DNA of 64,000 nucleotides. Source: Bifidobacterium breve. Lineage in GTDB: Bacteria > Actinomycetota > Actinomycetes > Nanopelagicales > Nanopelagicaceae. Below are positions 8,859 through 17,423 of this stretch, piece after piece (positions within the stretch are counted from its first letter, which is position 1; each line of letters starts with the position of its first letter). The stretch lies in the NCBI GenBank assembly GCA_945869505.1, contig CAMBOZ010000001.1, forward strand, positions 5,438-69,437, written 5' to 3'. Both the position numbers and the translations under genes were made by a program. The notes beneath the pieces are model-generated. The model saw nothing but the letters and a program-made list of their open reading frames with translations. It searched no databases and had not been told where the DNA came from.

Positions 8859-10109
8859 GTGGTTATTTTTCAGCGGATCTCTGTGGCCTTAACAGCCGTG
8901 CTCTGCCTTACTTTGCTGCCTTTAACAAATAGCGCTGCAGCGGTACCTACAAGTTTTTCATTTACTGGCAGTGGATATGGACATGGCGTTGGAATGAGCC
9001 AGATTGGCGCGCGGGCCAAGGCGCTTGCTGGCGAATCCGCTACTGCAATTTTGACTTACTACTACAGTGGAACAAAAGTCGAAACAGCAACGGATACGAA
9101 GATTCTGCGCGTGAATATTGGCCACTTACTAAAGTCAACCAAAGTAAGAAGCGATTCCAGCGGTGCGAAGTTGCAACTCTTTGCCGGAGCGCTATCTGAG
9201 AGCCAAACCGCAGAAGCTATTTTAACGCTACCAAGCAAAACAACTCTTAACGTAGATTTATCCAGCACTCATTTAGATATCTCAACAACTCGTGGATCGA
9301 CAATTACACCAATAACAAATGGAAAAGTCTTTACTCTGCGATGGAGTGGTACCCGACATATGGAGGGAGCGCCAACCGTAGTTTCCGTAACTACAAATTC
9401 ATTAGTTAGCAAGTATCGCTACGGGCAAATGCAGTTCAGAGTTGTTAAAGATAAATTACTAGGAAACCGTTTGGAAGTAGTTAATTCTGTCAGGTTACAA
9501 GATGAATATTTGTGGGGGATCGGCGAAGTTCCTTCATCTTGGCCGATTGCTGCACTGCAGGCGCAGGCAATCGCGTCCAGAACTTATGCTCTGGCAAAAT
9601 CATTAAGTATTAGAAGCGCTTGCAGCTGTCACTTATATGGATCAATCAGTGATCAATCTTTCGTCGGATTTTCTAAAGAGAGCGAACCAATTTATGGTCA
9701 GTTTTGGAAGAGCGCTGTTGACAGCACCATTGGTCAGATAATTACTTATGGTGGATTGCCGATCAATGCATATTTCACTTCCTCGACGGGTGGCGCAACC
9801 GAAACCTCAGAACATGCTTGGGGCACCGCAACCCCATACACATTGAGCGTTCCAGATAGCGCCAGCGCTGATATTAAGTTAAATCCGAGATTTGCAACCT
9901 GGTCACGGCAAGTTACTCAATCAGTTATTGCAACTGCATTTCTTCTGCCCGATGTCGTTACTCTTGAAGTACTTTCAGTAAACCCAGTCGGTACTGTCGA
10001 TCAGATTAAGGCAACTTCTTCGACGGGAGCTTCCGCGATACTTACTGGGGAAACCTTCAGGAGCCGAAGCAAATTACCGTCTGCCTGGTTTTCTATAGTC
10101 GCTTCGTAA
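8859..10109 (+). CDS. Secreted SpoIID/LytB domain protein
   Basis: 416 residues from GTG 8859, two bases after the glycosyltransferase stop. The longer frame starting at 8577 lies entirely inside that gene and is not used. A signal peptide (hydrophobic stretch ending NSAAAVP, about residue 28) precedes GSGYGHGVGMSQIGA and a SpoIID/LytB core (LQDEYLWGIGEVP, QAQAIASRTYAL). The GHGVGMSQ motif lies at the N-terminus, the arrangement I know from actinobacterial members. Relatives modify or cleave denuded peptidoglycan glycan strands. The context with ugd, LCP and glycosyltransferase genes supports an envelope role; the substrate is unknown. Confidence 0.82.
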   Translation: MVIFQRISVALTAVLCLTLLPLTNSAAAVPTSFSFTGSGYGHGVGMSQIGARAKALAGESATAILTYYYSGTKVETATDTKILRVNIGHLLKSTKVRSDSSGAKLQLFAGALSESQTAEAILTLPSKTTLNVDLSSTHLDISTTRGSTITPITNGKVFTLRWSGTRHMEGAPTVVSVTTNSLVSKYRYGQMQFRVVKDKLLGNRLEVVNSVRLQDEYLWGIGEVPSSWPIAALQAQAIASRTYALAKSLSIRSACSCHLYGSISDQSFVGFSKESEPIYGQFWKSAVDSTIGQIITYGGLPINAYFTSSTGGATETSEHAWGTATPYTLSVPDSASADIKLNPRFATWSRQVTQSVIATAFLLPDVVTLEVLSVNPVGTVDQIKATSSTGASAILTGETFRSRSKLPSAWFSIVAS

Positions 10110-10112
10110 TTG

Positions 10113-11051
10113 CTAGTTGGCGTGAAGTATTGAGTTAAGCCCGCCCCAAGTGCCTGTGCGCACAACAACTTCTAAGCAGCCATCTAAAGAGTTGCGTCTA
10201 AAGAGAAGATCGTTGGCACCTGAGAGTGCACCGGCTTTAACGATTTCACCATCAGGTAAACGTACTTTCGCAGCGGCGGTTATATAAGTTCCAGCCTCAA
10301 TCACGCAGTTATCACCAAGTGAAATGCCGAGTCCAGAATTTGCGCCGAGCAAACACTTTTCGCCAACAGAGATAACTTCTTTTCCGCCACCGCTCAAGGT
10401 GCCCATAATGGAAGCGCCGCCACCAACATCGCTACCATCACCAACAACGACGCCTGCAGAAATGCGTCCTTCCACCATTGAAGTACCTAGCGTTCCAGCA
10501 TTGAAATTAACAAAGCCTTCATGCATCACAGTTGTACCGGGAGCCAAATGCGCACCAAGTCGGACTCGATCGGCATCTGCAATACGAACTCCAGTAGGAA
10601 TAATGTAATCAACCATGCGCGGGAATTTATCTACACCAAATACTGTGACGTGACCGAATTTCAAACGCAGCCCGGCACGGACTTCCTCGAAACCTTCCAC
10701 GGCGCAAGGACCAGCTGATGTCCAAACCACGTTAGTCAATAGTCCAAAGATTCCATCCATTACCGCGCCATGTGGCTTTACTAAACGATGTGAAAGTAAA
10801 TGAAGGCGAAGATATGCATCGGCAGCGTTTTGTGGGGCAGCTGCAAGATCAATTTCAATTGAAACTAACTCACGCTTTACTTTTCGAACTTCATCTACTC
10901 CTACGAGAGAAGAAAGAGATTTCTCTGGTTGACCAGTTAGCGCTCCTAGCGATGGATTTGGAAACCAAACATCGAGAACGTTTGTGCCAGATAAAGTTGC
11001 AATTCCGTGGCCAGATGCCAGCCCAGAAGGCGCTTGCTTTGATGAAGACAT
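10113..11051 (-). CDS. dapD: Tetrahydrodipicolinate N-succinyltransferase (actinobacterial type)
   Basis: 312 residues, matching the long actinobacterial DapD rather than the ~275-residue E. coli form. The C-terminal half shows left-handed beta-helix hexapeptide repeats (GVRIADADRVRLGAH, GTSMVEGRISAGVVVGDG, GANSGLGISLGDNCVIEAG). It succinylates tetrahydrodipicolinate in the DAP/lysine pathway; the matching aminotransferase dapC lies at 30686. The start has TAGGCT 6 bases upstream, a leaderless arrangement. It is convergent with the SpoIID gene, 3 bases apart, and divergent from the LOG gene. Confidence 0.93.
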   Translation of the reverse strand: MSSSKQAPSGLASGHGIATLSGTNVLDVWFPNPSLGALTGQPEKSLSSLVGVDEVRKVKRELVSIEIDLAAAPQNAADAYLRLHLLSHRLVKPHGAVMDGIFGLLTNVVWTSAGPCAVEGFEEVRAGLRLKFGHVTVFGVDKFPRMVDYIIPTGVRIADADRVRLGAHLAPGTTVMHEGFVNFNAGTLGTSMVEGRISAGVVVGDGSDVGGGASIMGTLSGGGKEVISVGEKCLLGANSGLGISLGDNCVIEAGTYITAAAKVRLPDGEIVKAGALSGANDLLFRRNSLDGCLEVVVRTGTWGGLNSILHAN

Positions 11052-11081
11052 GCGATAAGCCTAACCCCTATCCTTCGGCTT
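11052..11081. promoter_or_regulatory. 30-base divergent promoter region, dapD / LOG gene
   Basis: The gap between the two start codons is 30 bases. On the minus strand TAGGCT (11063-11058) lies 6 bases before the dapD ATG. On the plus strand TATCCT (11069-11074) lies 7 bases before the LOG ATG. Both fit TANNNT -10 boxes whose transcripts would begin at or next to the A of the start codon. No Shine-Dalgarno sequence is present for either gene. Confidence 0.55.
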
Positions 11082-11624
11082 ATGCGTATCGCCGTTTATT
11101 GCTCTTCCTCACAGACTATAGATCCAAAATATATTGAGTTGGCGCGCGATCTTGGTGCAGGCATCGCAATGCGATCCTGGGAATTGGTTTCCGGCGGAGG
11201 GCACATTTCTGCAATGGGCGCCGTCTCGCGTGGGGCGCGTGATTCTGGCGGGAGAACTATTGGAGTGATCCCACAACGATTAGTTGATATCGAATTTGCG
11301 GATAAAGAATGCGATGAACTGCACGTAGTTGATTCAATGCGCAACCGTAAGGCAATGATTGAAGATCTATCAGATGCCTTTATCGCTCTTCCTGGAGGAA
11401 TCGGCACTTTAGAAGAGTTATTTGAAATTTGGGTGGGTCGCTTTCTTAAGTTTCACTCCAAGCCGGTAATTGTCTTAGATCCTTTTGATTTATATGCACC
11501 GCTTGCAACGCTAATTGATCATTTAGAAGAGCATGGATTTGTAAAGCCTGGACAACGCGAACTGCTGCACTGGGCCAGAAGTATTGACGAAGCTCTCGAT
11601 ATCGCTTCTGGTTCAAGAAAATAG
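11082..11624 (+). CDS. LOG family protein (TIGR00730, nucleoside 5'-monophosphate phosphoribohydrolase)
   Basis: 180 residues with the LOG signature PGGIGTLEE at residues 104-112, the upstream SMRNRK arginine motif, and the Rossmann opening MRIAVYCSSSQ. Family members release free base from cytokinin riboside monophosphates or AMP-like substrates. In Mycobacterium the Rv1205 homologue lies in the same neighbourhood as dapD (Rv1201c). The exact substrate here is unknown. The gene is leaderless by inspection (TATCCT box). Confidence 0.87.
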   Translation: MRIAVYCSSSQTIDPKYIELARDLGAGIAMRSWELVSGGGHISAMGAVSRGARDSGGRTIGVIPQRLVDIEFADKECDELHVVDSMRNRKAMIEDLSDAFIALPGGIGTLEELFEIWVGRFLKFHSKPVIVLDPFDLYAPLATLIDHLEEHGFVKPGQRELLHWARSIDEALDIASGSRK

Positions 11625-11638
11625 TTAAGAACTTAGCC

Positions 11639-12094
11639 ATGAGCCACAACATTCATATCTCCGTAAATTTGCCTTGCGATCGTGCGCGCGCCTGGGAAGC
11701 GATTGCTGATTGGGAGGGCCAGGGGGATTGGATGTTACAAAGTAAAGTTTGGGTGACTTCCGAAATTCGCGAAGGTATTGGTACAACGATTGCTGCATTT
11801 ACTGGACCGTTCTATAAACACTATCCACGATTTTCCAAACTTGGTTTACTGGACACAATGGTTGTTACGAATTGGCAACCACCAGTTCGTTGCGATGTTT
11901 TGCATACTGGCAAAATTTTGCGAGGAGTCGGAACCTTCGAGTTAGTTGAAATTGCAAAAGATAAGGTTCGATTTAATTGGTCTGAAGATATTGAGTGCTC
12001 TCGCCTGCAATTCTTAGCGATATTCCCGTTTTTGTGGATCGGTGTACGAATATCTCTGGCTCGCCTCTCCACATCACTACGCCCACCCGAGTAA
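11639..12094 (+). CDS. SRPBCC (START-like) family protein
   Basis: 151 residues with the polyketide cyclase/START-like pattern: NIHISVNLPCDRARAWEAIADWEGQ at the N-terminus, WVTSEIREGIGTTIAAF, the WQPPVRCDVLHTG turn, and a hydrophobic C-terminal helix. Such folds bind small hydrophobic ligands; no catalytic residue can be assigned. It follows the LOG gene by 14 bases in the same direction and is probably cotranscribed. Function unknown. Confidence 0.72.
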   Translation: MSHNIHISVNLPCDRARAWEAIADWEGQGDWMLQSKVWVTSEIREGIGTTIAAFTGPFYKHYPRFSKLGLLDTMVVTNWQPPVRCDVLHTGKILRGVGTFELVEIAKDKVRFNWSEDIECSRLQFLAIFPFLWIGVRISLARLSTSLRPPE

Positions 12095-12104
12095 CCTTGC
12101 ACCT

Positions 12105-12299
12105 ATGACCGCGCCTTTATCCCTCCCGGATGCCTTGGCGCAGTTACCGGAAGAAGAGCGAATCATTTTGTCTCTTCATTATCTTCGTTCACTTCCAAGC
12201 CAAGAGATCGCACAAATGCTCGGTGTGCCCGAAAAATCGGTACTGGCGGTAATGGCATCTGGAAAAGCGCGAATAACCGCTCTTCTGGGGCTGGGTTAA
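12105..12299 (+). CDS. Stand-alone sigma-70 region 4-like HTH protein
   Basis: 64 residues. ALAQLPEEERIILSLHYLRSLPSQEIAQMLG matches sigma-70 region 4 (the xLPxxxRxxxxLxYxxxxSxxEIAxxLG pattern), followed by a recognition-helix-like segment VPEKSVLAVMASGKARI. There is no region 2, so it is not a full sigma factor. It may be a partner or regulator of RNA polymerase, or a remnant. The ATG at 12105 has TAACCT 7 bases upstream (leaderless); an in-frame upstream extension from 12042 overlaps the SRPBCC gene and is rejected. Confidence 0.7.
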   Translation: MTAPLSLPDALAQLPEEERIILSLHYLRSLPSQEIAQMLGVPEKSVLAVMASGKARITALLGLG

Positions 12300-12437
12300 G
12301 GCCGCCGCCCTCTCCGATTTCATACCTAGCCAGATATGCGAGATACTTATCCTCTGCAATTCCCCAGCAATACAGGTGGCGCCCATTAAGGCTCACTCAC
12401 CTTCGGTAGTAAATAGGCAATTAAAGGAGACTTCCCA

Positions 12438-12617
12438 ATGGCAGCCATGAAACCTCGTACTGGTGATGGACCGATGGAAGTAACCAAGGAAGCTCGCTCG
12501 CTAGTTATGCGAATTCCACTTGAAGGCGGGGGACGCCTAGTTGTCGAAATGAATCCGCAAGAAGCAAATAACCTAAGCGCTGCCCTTGAAGCGGCAGTGG
12601 CTTTAATCAAAAAGTAA
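12438..12617 (+). CDS. DUF3117 family protein
   Basis: 59 residues starting MAAMKPRTGDGPMEVTKEAR and continuing IPLEGGGRLVVEMNPQEA, which is the highly conserved actinobacterial DUF3117 family. A good Shine-Dalgarno sequence AAAGGAGA lies 7 bases before the ATG. In Mycobacterium the probable homologue Rv1211 lies in the same chromosomal stretch as dapD and htrA. Function unknown. The 138 bases upstream hold no gene that I can support. Confidence 0.88.
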   Translation: MAAMKPRTGDGPMEVTKEARSLVMRIPLEGGGRLVVEMNPQEANNLSAALEAAVALIKK

Positions 12618-12687
12618 TTCAATTTAACCCAATTTTTCACCTTTCAACTGCACTTTCTGGCCTGGCACTCGCTAGCCTTTGGCAATC

Positions 12688-14223
12688 ATGACCACCAAGA
12701 CTGCGCCTAAATCTCGCTCAAATTTTTCTGCCTCGCTGCTCACTCCGATCGAGGTTTCCGTAGACGCGCTCGCAGATTCTCAGGCAATTGCGATTGGCTT
12801 TACAGCCGATTCCAACACTCCCGCATCTTTTGATTTTCCAGCAAATGGCGCACTCGTAAAAAAGTTAGAAAAGTTATTTGATTTAAATTTACGAGATGAA
12901 CTGGAATTTTTCTCTGCTACTGGCAAAACTGGAGAGTTATTTGAAATCCCGGTCGCGTCAGATCAAATGCAAGCAGATCGAATACTTTTACTTGGACTAG
13001 GGGATGCAACCACTCCATCAATTCGCCAAGCAGGTGCAGCGCTCGGCCGAAAAGGGCGAGGCAAAGCCACAGTAATCTCCTCCATCTGCGTTGCAAACCA
13101 CGATCAGTTAAAGGCATTTGCGATTTCGGTACAGCTAGGCGCGTATATATGGACGCAAAAAACTGGAGCCACACAAGAATTACCGCAATTTTTGTTTGCC
13201 ACTGAAAAACCAGATGTAATAGTTGACGCAGGTGTAATTGCAAGCGCAATTTCACGCACTCGCGATTTGATCCACACCCCTTCAAATATCAAGACTCCAC
13301 TTTGGATGGCGACTGAGGCAGAGAAGATTGCTGAAGAAAATGCCCTAGATATTCGAATCTTGTCTGGAAAAGAGTTAGCCGAATTTGGCGGGCTTCGAGC
13401 TGTTGGAAATTCTTCACCGAATCCTGGGCCTCGTTTTGTTGAAATTTCATATAACCCACGGGGAAAGAAAAAGAATTTTGGCGCACTTCCGCACGTGGTA
13501 ATTGTTGGCAAAGGAATTACTTTTGATACTGGAGGAATTTCTCTCAAGCGCCCCTACGACATCATGATGGCGATGAAGTCGGATATGGCTGGATCTGCCG
13601 CCGCACTCGGCGCAATTAGCGCACTTTCGCACTTTCAACCACAAGTGCACGTCACCGTTTTAATGATGCTCGCAGAAAACGCGCTCTCCGGAACAGCGCA
13701 GCGTCCGAGCGATGTCATTACCCAATATGGCGGAAAGACCGTTGAGATTTTAGATACCGACGCTGAGGGCAGATTGGTTCTAGCCGATGGGATCGCTTAC
13801 GCAGTAAAGAATCTAAAACCAGATTACATAATTGATATTGCAACCCTGACTGGCGCAGCAACCTTAGGTTTAGGAAGACAACATGCTGCGATGTATACCC
13901 GCGATGAAAAACTAGCTAAGAACTTTTATGAAGCAGGGCAGCGCTCAGGCGATCGCGTTTGGCATATGCCGCTCGTAGATGATTATCAAGAAGCGCTAGA
14001 AAGTCCGATAGCGGATCTCAGCCATATAACAGGGAAGAAAAAATTTAGCGCTGGTTCTATTACGGCAGCGCTATTTCTTGAACAATTTGCTGGAGATCAT
14101 GCTTGGGTTCACTTTGATATTGCTGGCGTAGCGCGCAGCGAAGCCGATTCTGGCGAAAATCCTAAAGGCGGAACTGGTTTTGGGGTCCGACTTCTTATCG
14201 AATGGCTAACCACACTCAAATGA
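12688..14223 (+). CDS. pepA: Leucyl aminopeptidase (M17)
   Basis: 511 residues. M17 metal-binding marks are GKGITFDTGGISLKRP, MKSDMAGSAA and the signature TDAEGRLVLAD. The residue before that signature is Asp (DTDAEGRL) where the family pattern usually has Asn. It cleaves N-terminal residues from peptides in the cytoplasm and needs two metal ions. ATG 12688 is preferred to TTG 12679; TAGCCT lies 9 bases before the ATG. The stop overlaps the following methyltransferase start. Confidence 0.93.
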   Translation: MTTKTAPKSRSNFSASLLTPIEVSVDALADSQAIAIGFTADSNTPASFDFPANGALVKKLEKLFDLNLRDELEFFSATGKTGELFEIPVASDQMQADRILLLGLGDATTPSIRQAGAALGRKGRGKATVISSICVANHDQLKAFAISVQLGAYIWTQKTGATQELPQFLFATEKPDVIVDAGVIASAISRTRDLIHTPSNIKTPLWMATEAEKIAEENALDIRILSGKELAEFGGLRAVGNSSPNPGPRFVEISYNPRGKKKNFGALPHVVIVGKGITFDTGGISLKRPYDIMMAMKSDMAGSAAALGAISALSHFQPQVHVTVLMMLAENALSGTAQRPSDVITQYGGKTVEILDTDAEGRLVLADGIAYAVKNLKPDYIIDIATLTGAATLGLGRQHAAMYTRDEKLAKNFYEAGQRSGDRVWHMPLVDDYQEALESPIADLSHITGKKKFSAGSITAALFLEQFAGDHAWVHFDIAGVARSEADSGENPKGGTGFGVRLLIEWLTTLK

Positions 14224-14846
14224 TGATTGATCCGCACACTTATGCAGAAAGTTTCCTGCCCGAAGATGAAGTGAAGCGAAATGCGCGCGCTCTTGGTGAA
14301 GAAATGGGCGCAACAGATGCCAGTGCAGGTACAGGCGCTTACCTAAAACATTTGGCCCATATTTTATCCGCTCAGTCAGTTGTTGAAATAGGCACGGGAT
14401 CTGGCGTCGGAGCGCTCTGGGTTTTAGAAGGCATGTTGGCAAGCGGGACACTAACTTCGATAGATAACGAGATGGAACACAGCAACGCTGCCAAGAACGC
14501 CTTTTTAGATGCAGATATCGCGGCAGCTCGCTTTCGCTTAATTACTAATCCCGCAATGGAAGTTGTTACAAAATTGGCAGATCGTGCATACGACATGGTT
14601 ATCTTTCGTCACAACCCAGAAGATTTACCTTTTGCAATGAATGAAGCGCATCGCATTTTGCGCAGCGGTGGCGTCTTTGTAATTGATAATTTCTTTGGCG
14701 GAGAAAAAGTCTCGGATCCAGCACAGCGTGACCCAAAAACGGTTGCGCTCCGCGAGGCTGGGAAATCACTGAAAAACCAGGTAGACCTTTGGGTGACTTC
14801 ACTCATCCCAGTCGGCGATGGTTTGTTACTTGCAACAAAACTGTAG
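14220..14846 (+). CDS. SAM-dependent O-methyltransferase (caffeoyl-CoA OMT-like)
   Basis: 208 residues from the ATG that overlaps the pepA stop (ATGA). The alternative ATG at 14202 would add six residues. SAM motif I is VVEIGTGSGVGALW and the SIDNEMEH segment follows. It resembles actinobacterial methyltransferases such as Rv1220c, which lies two genes from htrA in Mycobacterium. In that genome sigE and rseA separate it from htrA; here htrA follows directly after 12 bases. The methyl acceptor is unknown. Confidence 0.82.
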   Translation: MMIDPHTYAESFLPEDEVKRNARALGEEMGATDASAGTGAYLKHLAHILSAQSVVEIGTGSGVGALWVLEGMLASGTLTSIDNEMEHSNAAKNAFLDADIAAARFRLITNPAMEVVTKLADRAYDMVIFRHNPEDLPFAMNEAHRILRSGGVFVIDNFFGGEKVSDPAQRDPKTVALREAGKSLKNQVDLWVTSLIPVGDGLLLATKL

Positions 14847-14858
14847 GAAGATAGGTAT

Positions 14859-15998
14859 ATGAGTAACTCACAGCCATCAGGTGCTCCTGGCACAAATGGG
14901 CCTTGGTGGATACCCGCAACTAAAAATGGCAAATCTAATCTCATAACTCGCTCTAATGCGATTCTTTTAGCCTTTGTTGCCGGATTGGTGGGTTCAATTT
15001 TTGGTGCATCATCATCCGGATCACTATTCGGGCACTCTATAAATATTTCTCGTACATCTGATTCAATCGAACGCGCTCCTGGGTCAGTCGCAGATATTGC
15101 AAAACGAGTGATTCCGTCAGTTGTTTCAATTGAGGCGAGTACAAAAGATGGTGGCGCAACTGGCACTGGTTTTGTGATTGAAAGTAATGGATACATCCTG
15201 ACAAATAATCACGTAATTGCGGAAGCGGTAACAGGTAAAGGCACAATAACCGTAACGTTAAATAGTGGTCAGGAATACACTGCCAAAGTTATCGGTCGAG
15301 ATTCATCGTATGACTTAGCAGTTCTTAAAATTGCTGTAACCGGATTGCCAGCATTGCAATTTGGAGATAGCGACAAAGTGGCTGTAGGAGATTCGGTGAT
15401 TGCGATTGGTTCTCCCCTAGGACTTTCCGGGACAGTTACTTTAGGAATCATTAGCGCTAAGAATCGCGCAGTTACCGCGGGCGAAACCGGTAGCGATAAC
15501 TCATTTATAAATGCCCTTCAAACAGATGCTGCAATCAATCCAGGTAATTCAGGTGGGCCGTTAGTTGACTCAACTGGCTCGGTTATCGGCGTTAACTCAG
15601 CCATTGCAACCCTAGGAACTTCCTTTGGTTCACAAAGCGGATCTATTGGTCTGGGTTTTGCGATTCCAATTAACCAAGCACGTACGACTGCCGATCAGTT
15701 AATCAAAAATGGAAAAGCAACATACCCAGTCATTGGCGTATCTATAGACATGAAATTTGATGGTGAAGGCGCGCTTATCACCAAAAACGATAAGGCAATT
15801 CTTCCAGGAGGGCCGGCAGCAAAAGCGGGTCTTAAAGCTGGAGATGTTATAACCAAGTTTGATGGACGTGCGATTGCTACCGCCGAAGAATTAATCGTTG
15901 CGATTCGCGCTAAGAGCGTTGGCGATAAAGTTGAACTTACATACGTGCGCAATGGAGTCAGTGCTACGGCAACCATCGTTCTGGACGCTGGAAAGTAG
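14859..15998 (+). CDS. HtrA/DegP-type membrane-anchored serine protease with PDZ domain
   Basis: 379 residues. A cytoplasmic N-terminus and one transmembrane segment (about residues 33-50) precede a trypsin-like domain with a complete triad: His118 (NNHVI), Asp152 (YDLAVLK) and Ser231 (GNSGGPL). A single PDZ domain spans roughly residues 285-375 (GGPAAKAGLKAGDVI). It degrades misfolded envelope proteins outside the membrane. It sits upstream of tatB and mrp, as Rv1223-Rv1224 do in Mycobacterium, but without the sigE/rseA regulators normally found next to it. Confidence 0.93.
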   Translation: MSNSQPSGAPGTNGPWWIPATKNGKSNLITRSNAILLAFVAGLVGSIFGASSSGSLFGHSINISRTSDSIERAPGSVADIAKRVIPSVVSIEASTKDGGATGTGFVIESNGYILTNNHVIAEAVTGKGTITVTLNSGQEYTAKVIGRDSSYDLAVLKIAVTGLPALQFGDSDKVAVGDSVIAIGSPLGLSGTVTLGIISAKNRAVTAGETGSDNSFINALQTDAAINPGNSGGPLVDSTGSVIGVNSAIATLGTSFGSQSGSIGLGFAIPINQARTTADQLIKNGKATYPVIGVSIDMKFDGEGALITKNDKAILPGGPAAKAGLKAGDVITKFDGRAIATAEELIVAIRAKSVGDKVELTYVRNGVSATATIVLDAGK

Positions 15999-16002
15999 AG
16001 AT

Positions 16003-16305
16003 ATGTTCTTTGATTTTGGAGCTGGTGAAGTATTTGGTCTGGCTTTACTTGCGATCATTTTAGTTGGCCCAGATCGACTACCAAATTTGGCTTCAGATGC
16101 TGCAAAATTAGTAAAAAAGATTAAAGCTCTATCTCAAACTGCCACTTCGGAACTTCGTCAAAATTTAGGACCGGGATTTGAAGATCTTAAACCATCTGAT
16201 TTACACCCAAGGAAGTTTATTAAAAAACATATAGCAAACGCGCTCGAAGAAGATGAAGGAACACCTGCAAAGTTCAAGGCCAAGATTGATCCAGATTTAC
16301 TATGA
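16003..16305 (+). CDS. tatB: Sec-independent translocase component TatB
   Basis: 100 residues from ATG 16003. The reading frame opens further upstream, but that part lies inside htrA. The N-terminal helix GEVFGLALLAIILVGPDRLPNLA contains the conserved Gly-Pro hinge, followed by an amphipathic helix and charged tail, typical of TatB. It works with TatA and TatC, which are not in this window, to export folded proteins. The overlap with mrp (4 bases) and gap of 4 bases to htrA suggest one transcript. Confidence 0.85.
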   Translation: MFFDFGAGEVFGLALLAIILVGPDRLPNLASDAAKLVKKIKALSQTATSELRQNLGPGFEDLKPSDLHPRKFIKKHIANALEEDEGTPAKFKAKIDPDLL

Positions 16306-17423
16306 CAACACTTGAATTAGTACACCAAGCGCTGGCAACTGTTTCAGATCCTGAACTACATCGCCCACTGCCAGACCTGGGAATGGTTGAATCGGTCTCA
16401 ATAAATGGCTCACTCGCCGAATTGAAGATACTTTTAACGATCTCAGGTTGCCCTATGCAAGATCGTCTTAGATCAGATATCACGGCCGCCGTAACTCAAG
16501 TCCCAGATATAAACGAGGTTGCAATTGTTTTCGGGGTTATGTCGGAAGAGCAAAGAAATAACGTTAAGAAATTACTTCGTGGTGGACGTGAAAAATTCAT
16601 ACCTTTCGCGCAACCAGACTCGTTAACGCGGGTAATTGGTATTGCATCTGGCAAAGGCGGCGTTGGTAAATCTTCGCTCACCACAAATTTGGCAATATCT
16701 GCCGCCCAGCGTGGGCTTCGAGTTGGAATTTTAGATGCTGATGTTTATGGACACTCAATACCTCGATTAATGGGGTTGATGGGGCAGCGTCCCACAGCGA
16801 TCGACCAGATGTTTATTCCGCTTGAATCATATGGAGTAAAAGTTGTTTCAATGGAGATGTTTAAGCCAGAACGAGCTGACGCTGTCGCCTATCGCGGTCC
16901 GTTATTACACCGCGTGTTGGAGCAACTTTTATCTGATGCGTATTGGGGAGATTTAGATCTGCTTTTGATCGATCTACCGCCCGGCACTGGTGATTTGGCA
17001 ATTTCACTAGGTCAGTTGATTCCTACATCTGAAATTTTAGTTGTCACGACTCCACAGATTGCAGCCGCCGAGGTTGCTGAGCGCGCAGGTCGCATCGCAC
17101 ACCAAATTCACCAACGGGTTATTGGGGTAATTGAAAATATGTCGGCCTTTCCTTGCCCACATTGCAATGATGAGATTGCACTATTTGGCGCAGGTGGTGG
17201 AGAAGAAACTGCTTCCCGTCTCTCCACGCTAGTTGGAACCGACGTTCCCTTGCTCGGCAAAGTGCCGTTCAGTACCGAGTTGCGCACAGGCGGCGACGAT
17301 GGCAAACCAATCGTTGTAGCGGATCCGGATTCACCGAGTGCAAAAGCGATTTCAGATATATCTGCCAAGTTAATGGTTAGAAGTAACTCTTTACTTGGAG
17401 TCAGACTGGGGCTTAGTACGTAA
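16302..17423 (+). CDS. mrp: Mrp/NBP35-type Fe-S cluster carrier ATPase
   Basis: 373 residues. An N-terminal DUF59/MIP18-like domain (about residues 1-90, with SDPELHRPLPDLGMV and SGCPM) precedes a ParA-like ATPase with Walker A GKGGVGKSS and the C-terminal CPHC motif that holds a bridging Fe-S cluster. It delivers Fe-S clusters to apo-proteins. The last ~30 bases overlap the convergent DUF1003 gene, so the two 3' ends share DNA. Confidence 0.92.
   Translation: MTTLELVHQALATVSDPELHRPLPDLGMVESVSINGSLAELKILLTISGCPMQDRLRSDITAAVTQVPDINEVAIVFGVMSEEQRNNVKKLLRGGREKFIPFAQPDSLTRVIGIASGKGGVGKSSLTTNLAISAAQRGLRVGILDADVYGHSIPRLMGLMGQRPTAIDQMFIPLESYGVKVVSMEMFKPERADAVAYRGPLLHRVLEQLLSDAYWGDLDLLLIDLPPGTGDLAISLGQLIPTSEILVVTTPQIAAAEVAERAGRIAHQIHQRVIGVIENMSAFPCPHCNDEIALFGAGGGEETASRLSTLVGTDVPLLGKVPFSTELRTGGDDGKPIVVADPDSPSAKAISDISAKLMVRSNSLLGVRLGLST

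Noticed and set aside
14609..15196. 195-residue open frame on the minus strand
   Set aside because: Antisense to the methyltransferase and htrA genes, low-complexity Pro/Ser composition, no family features.
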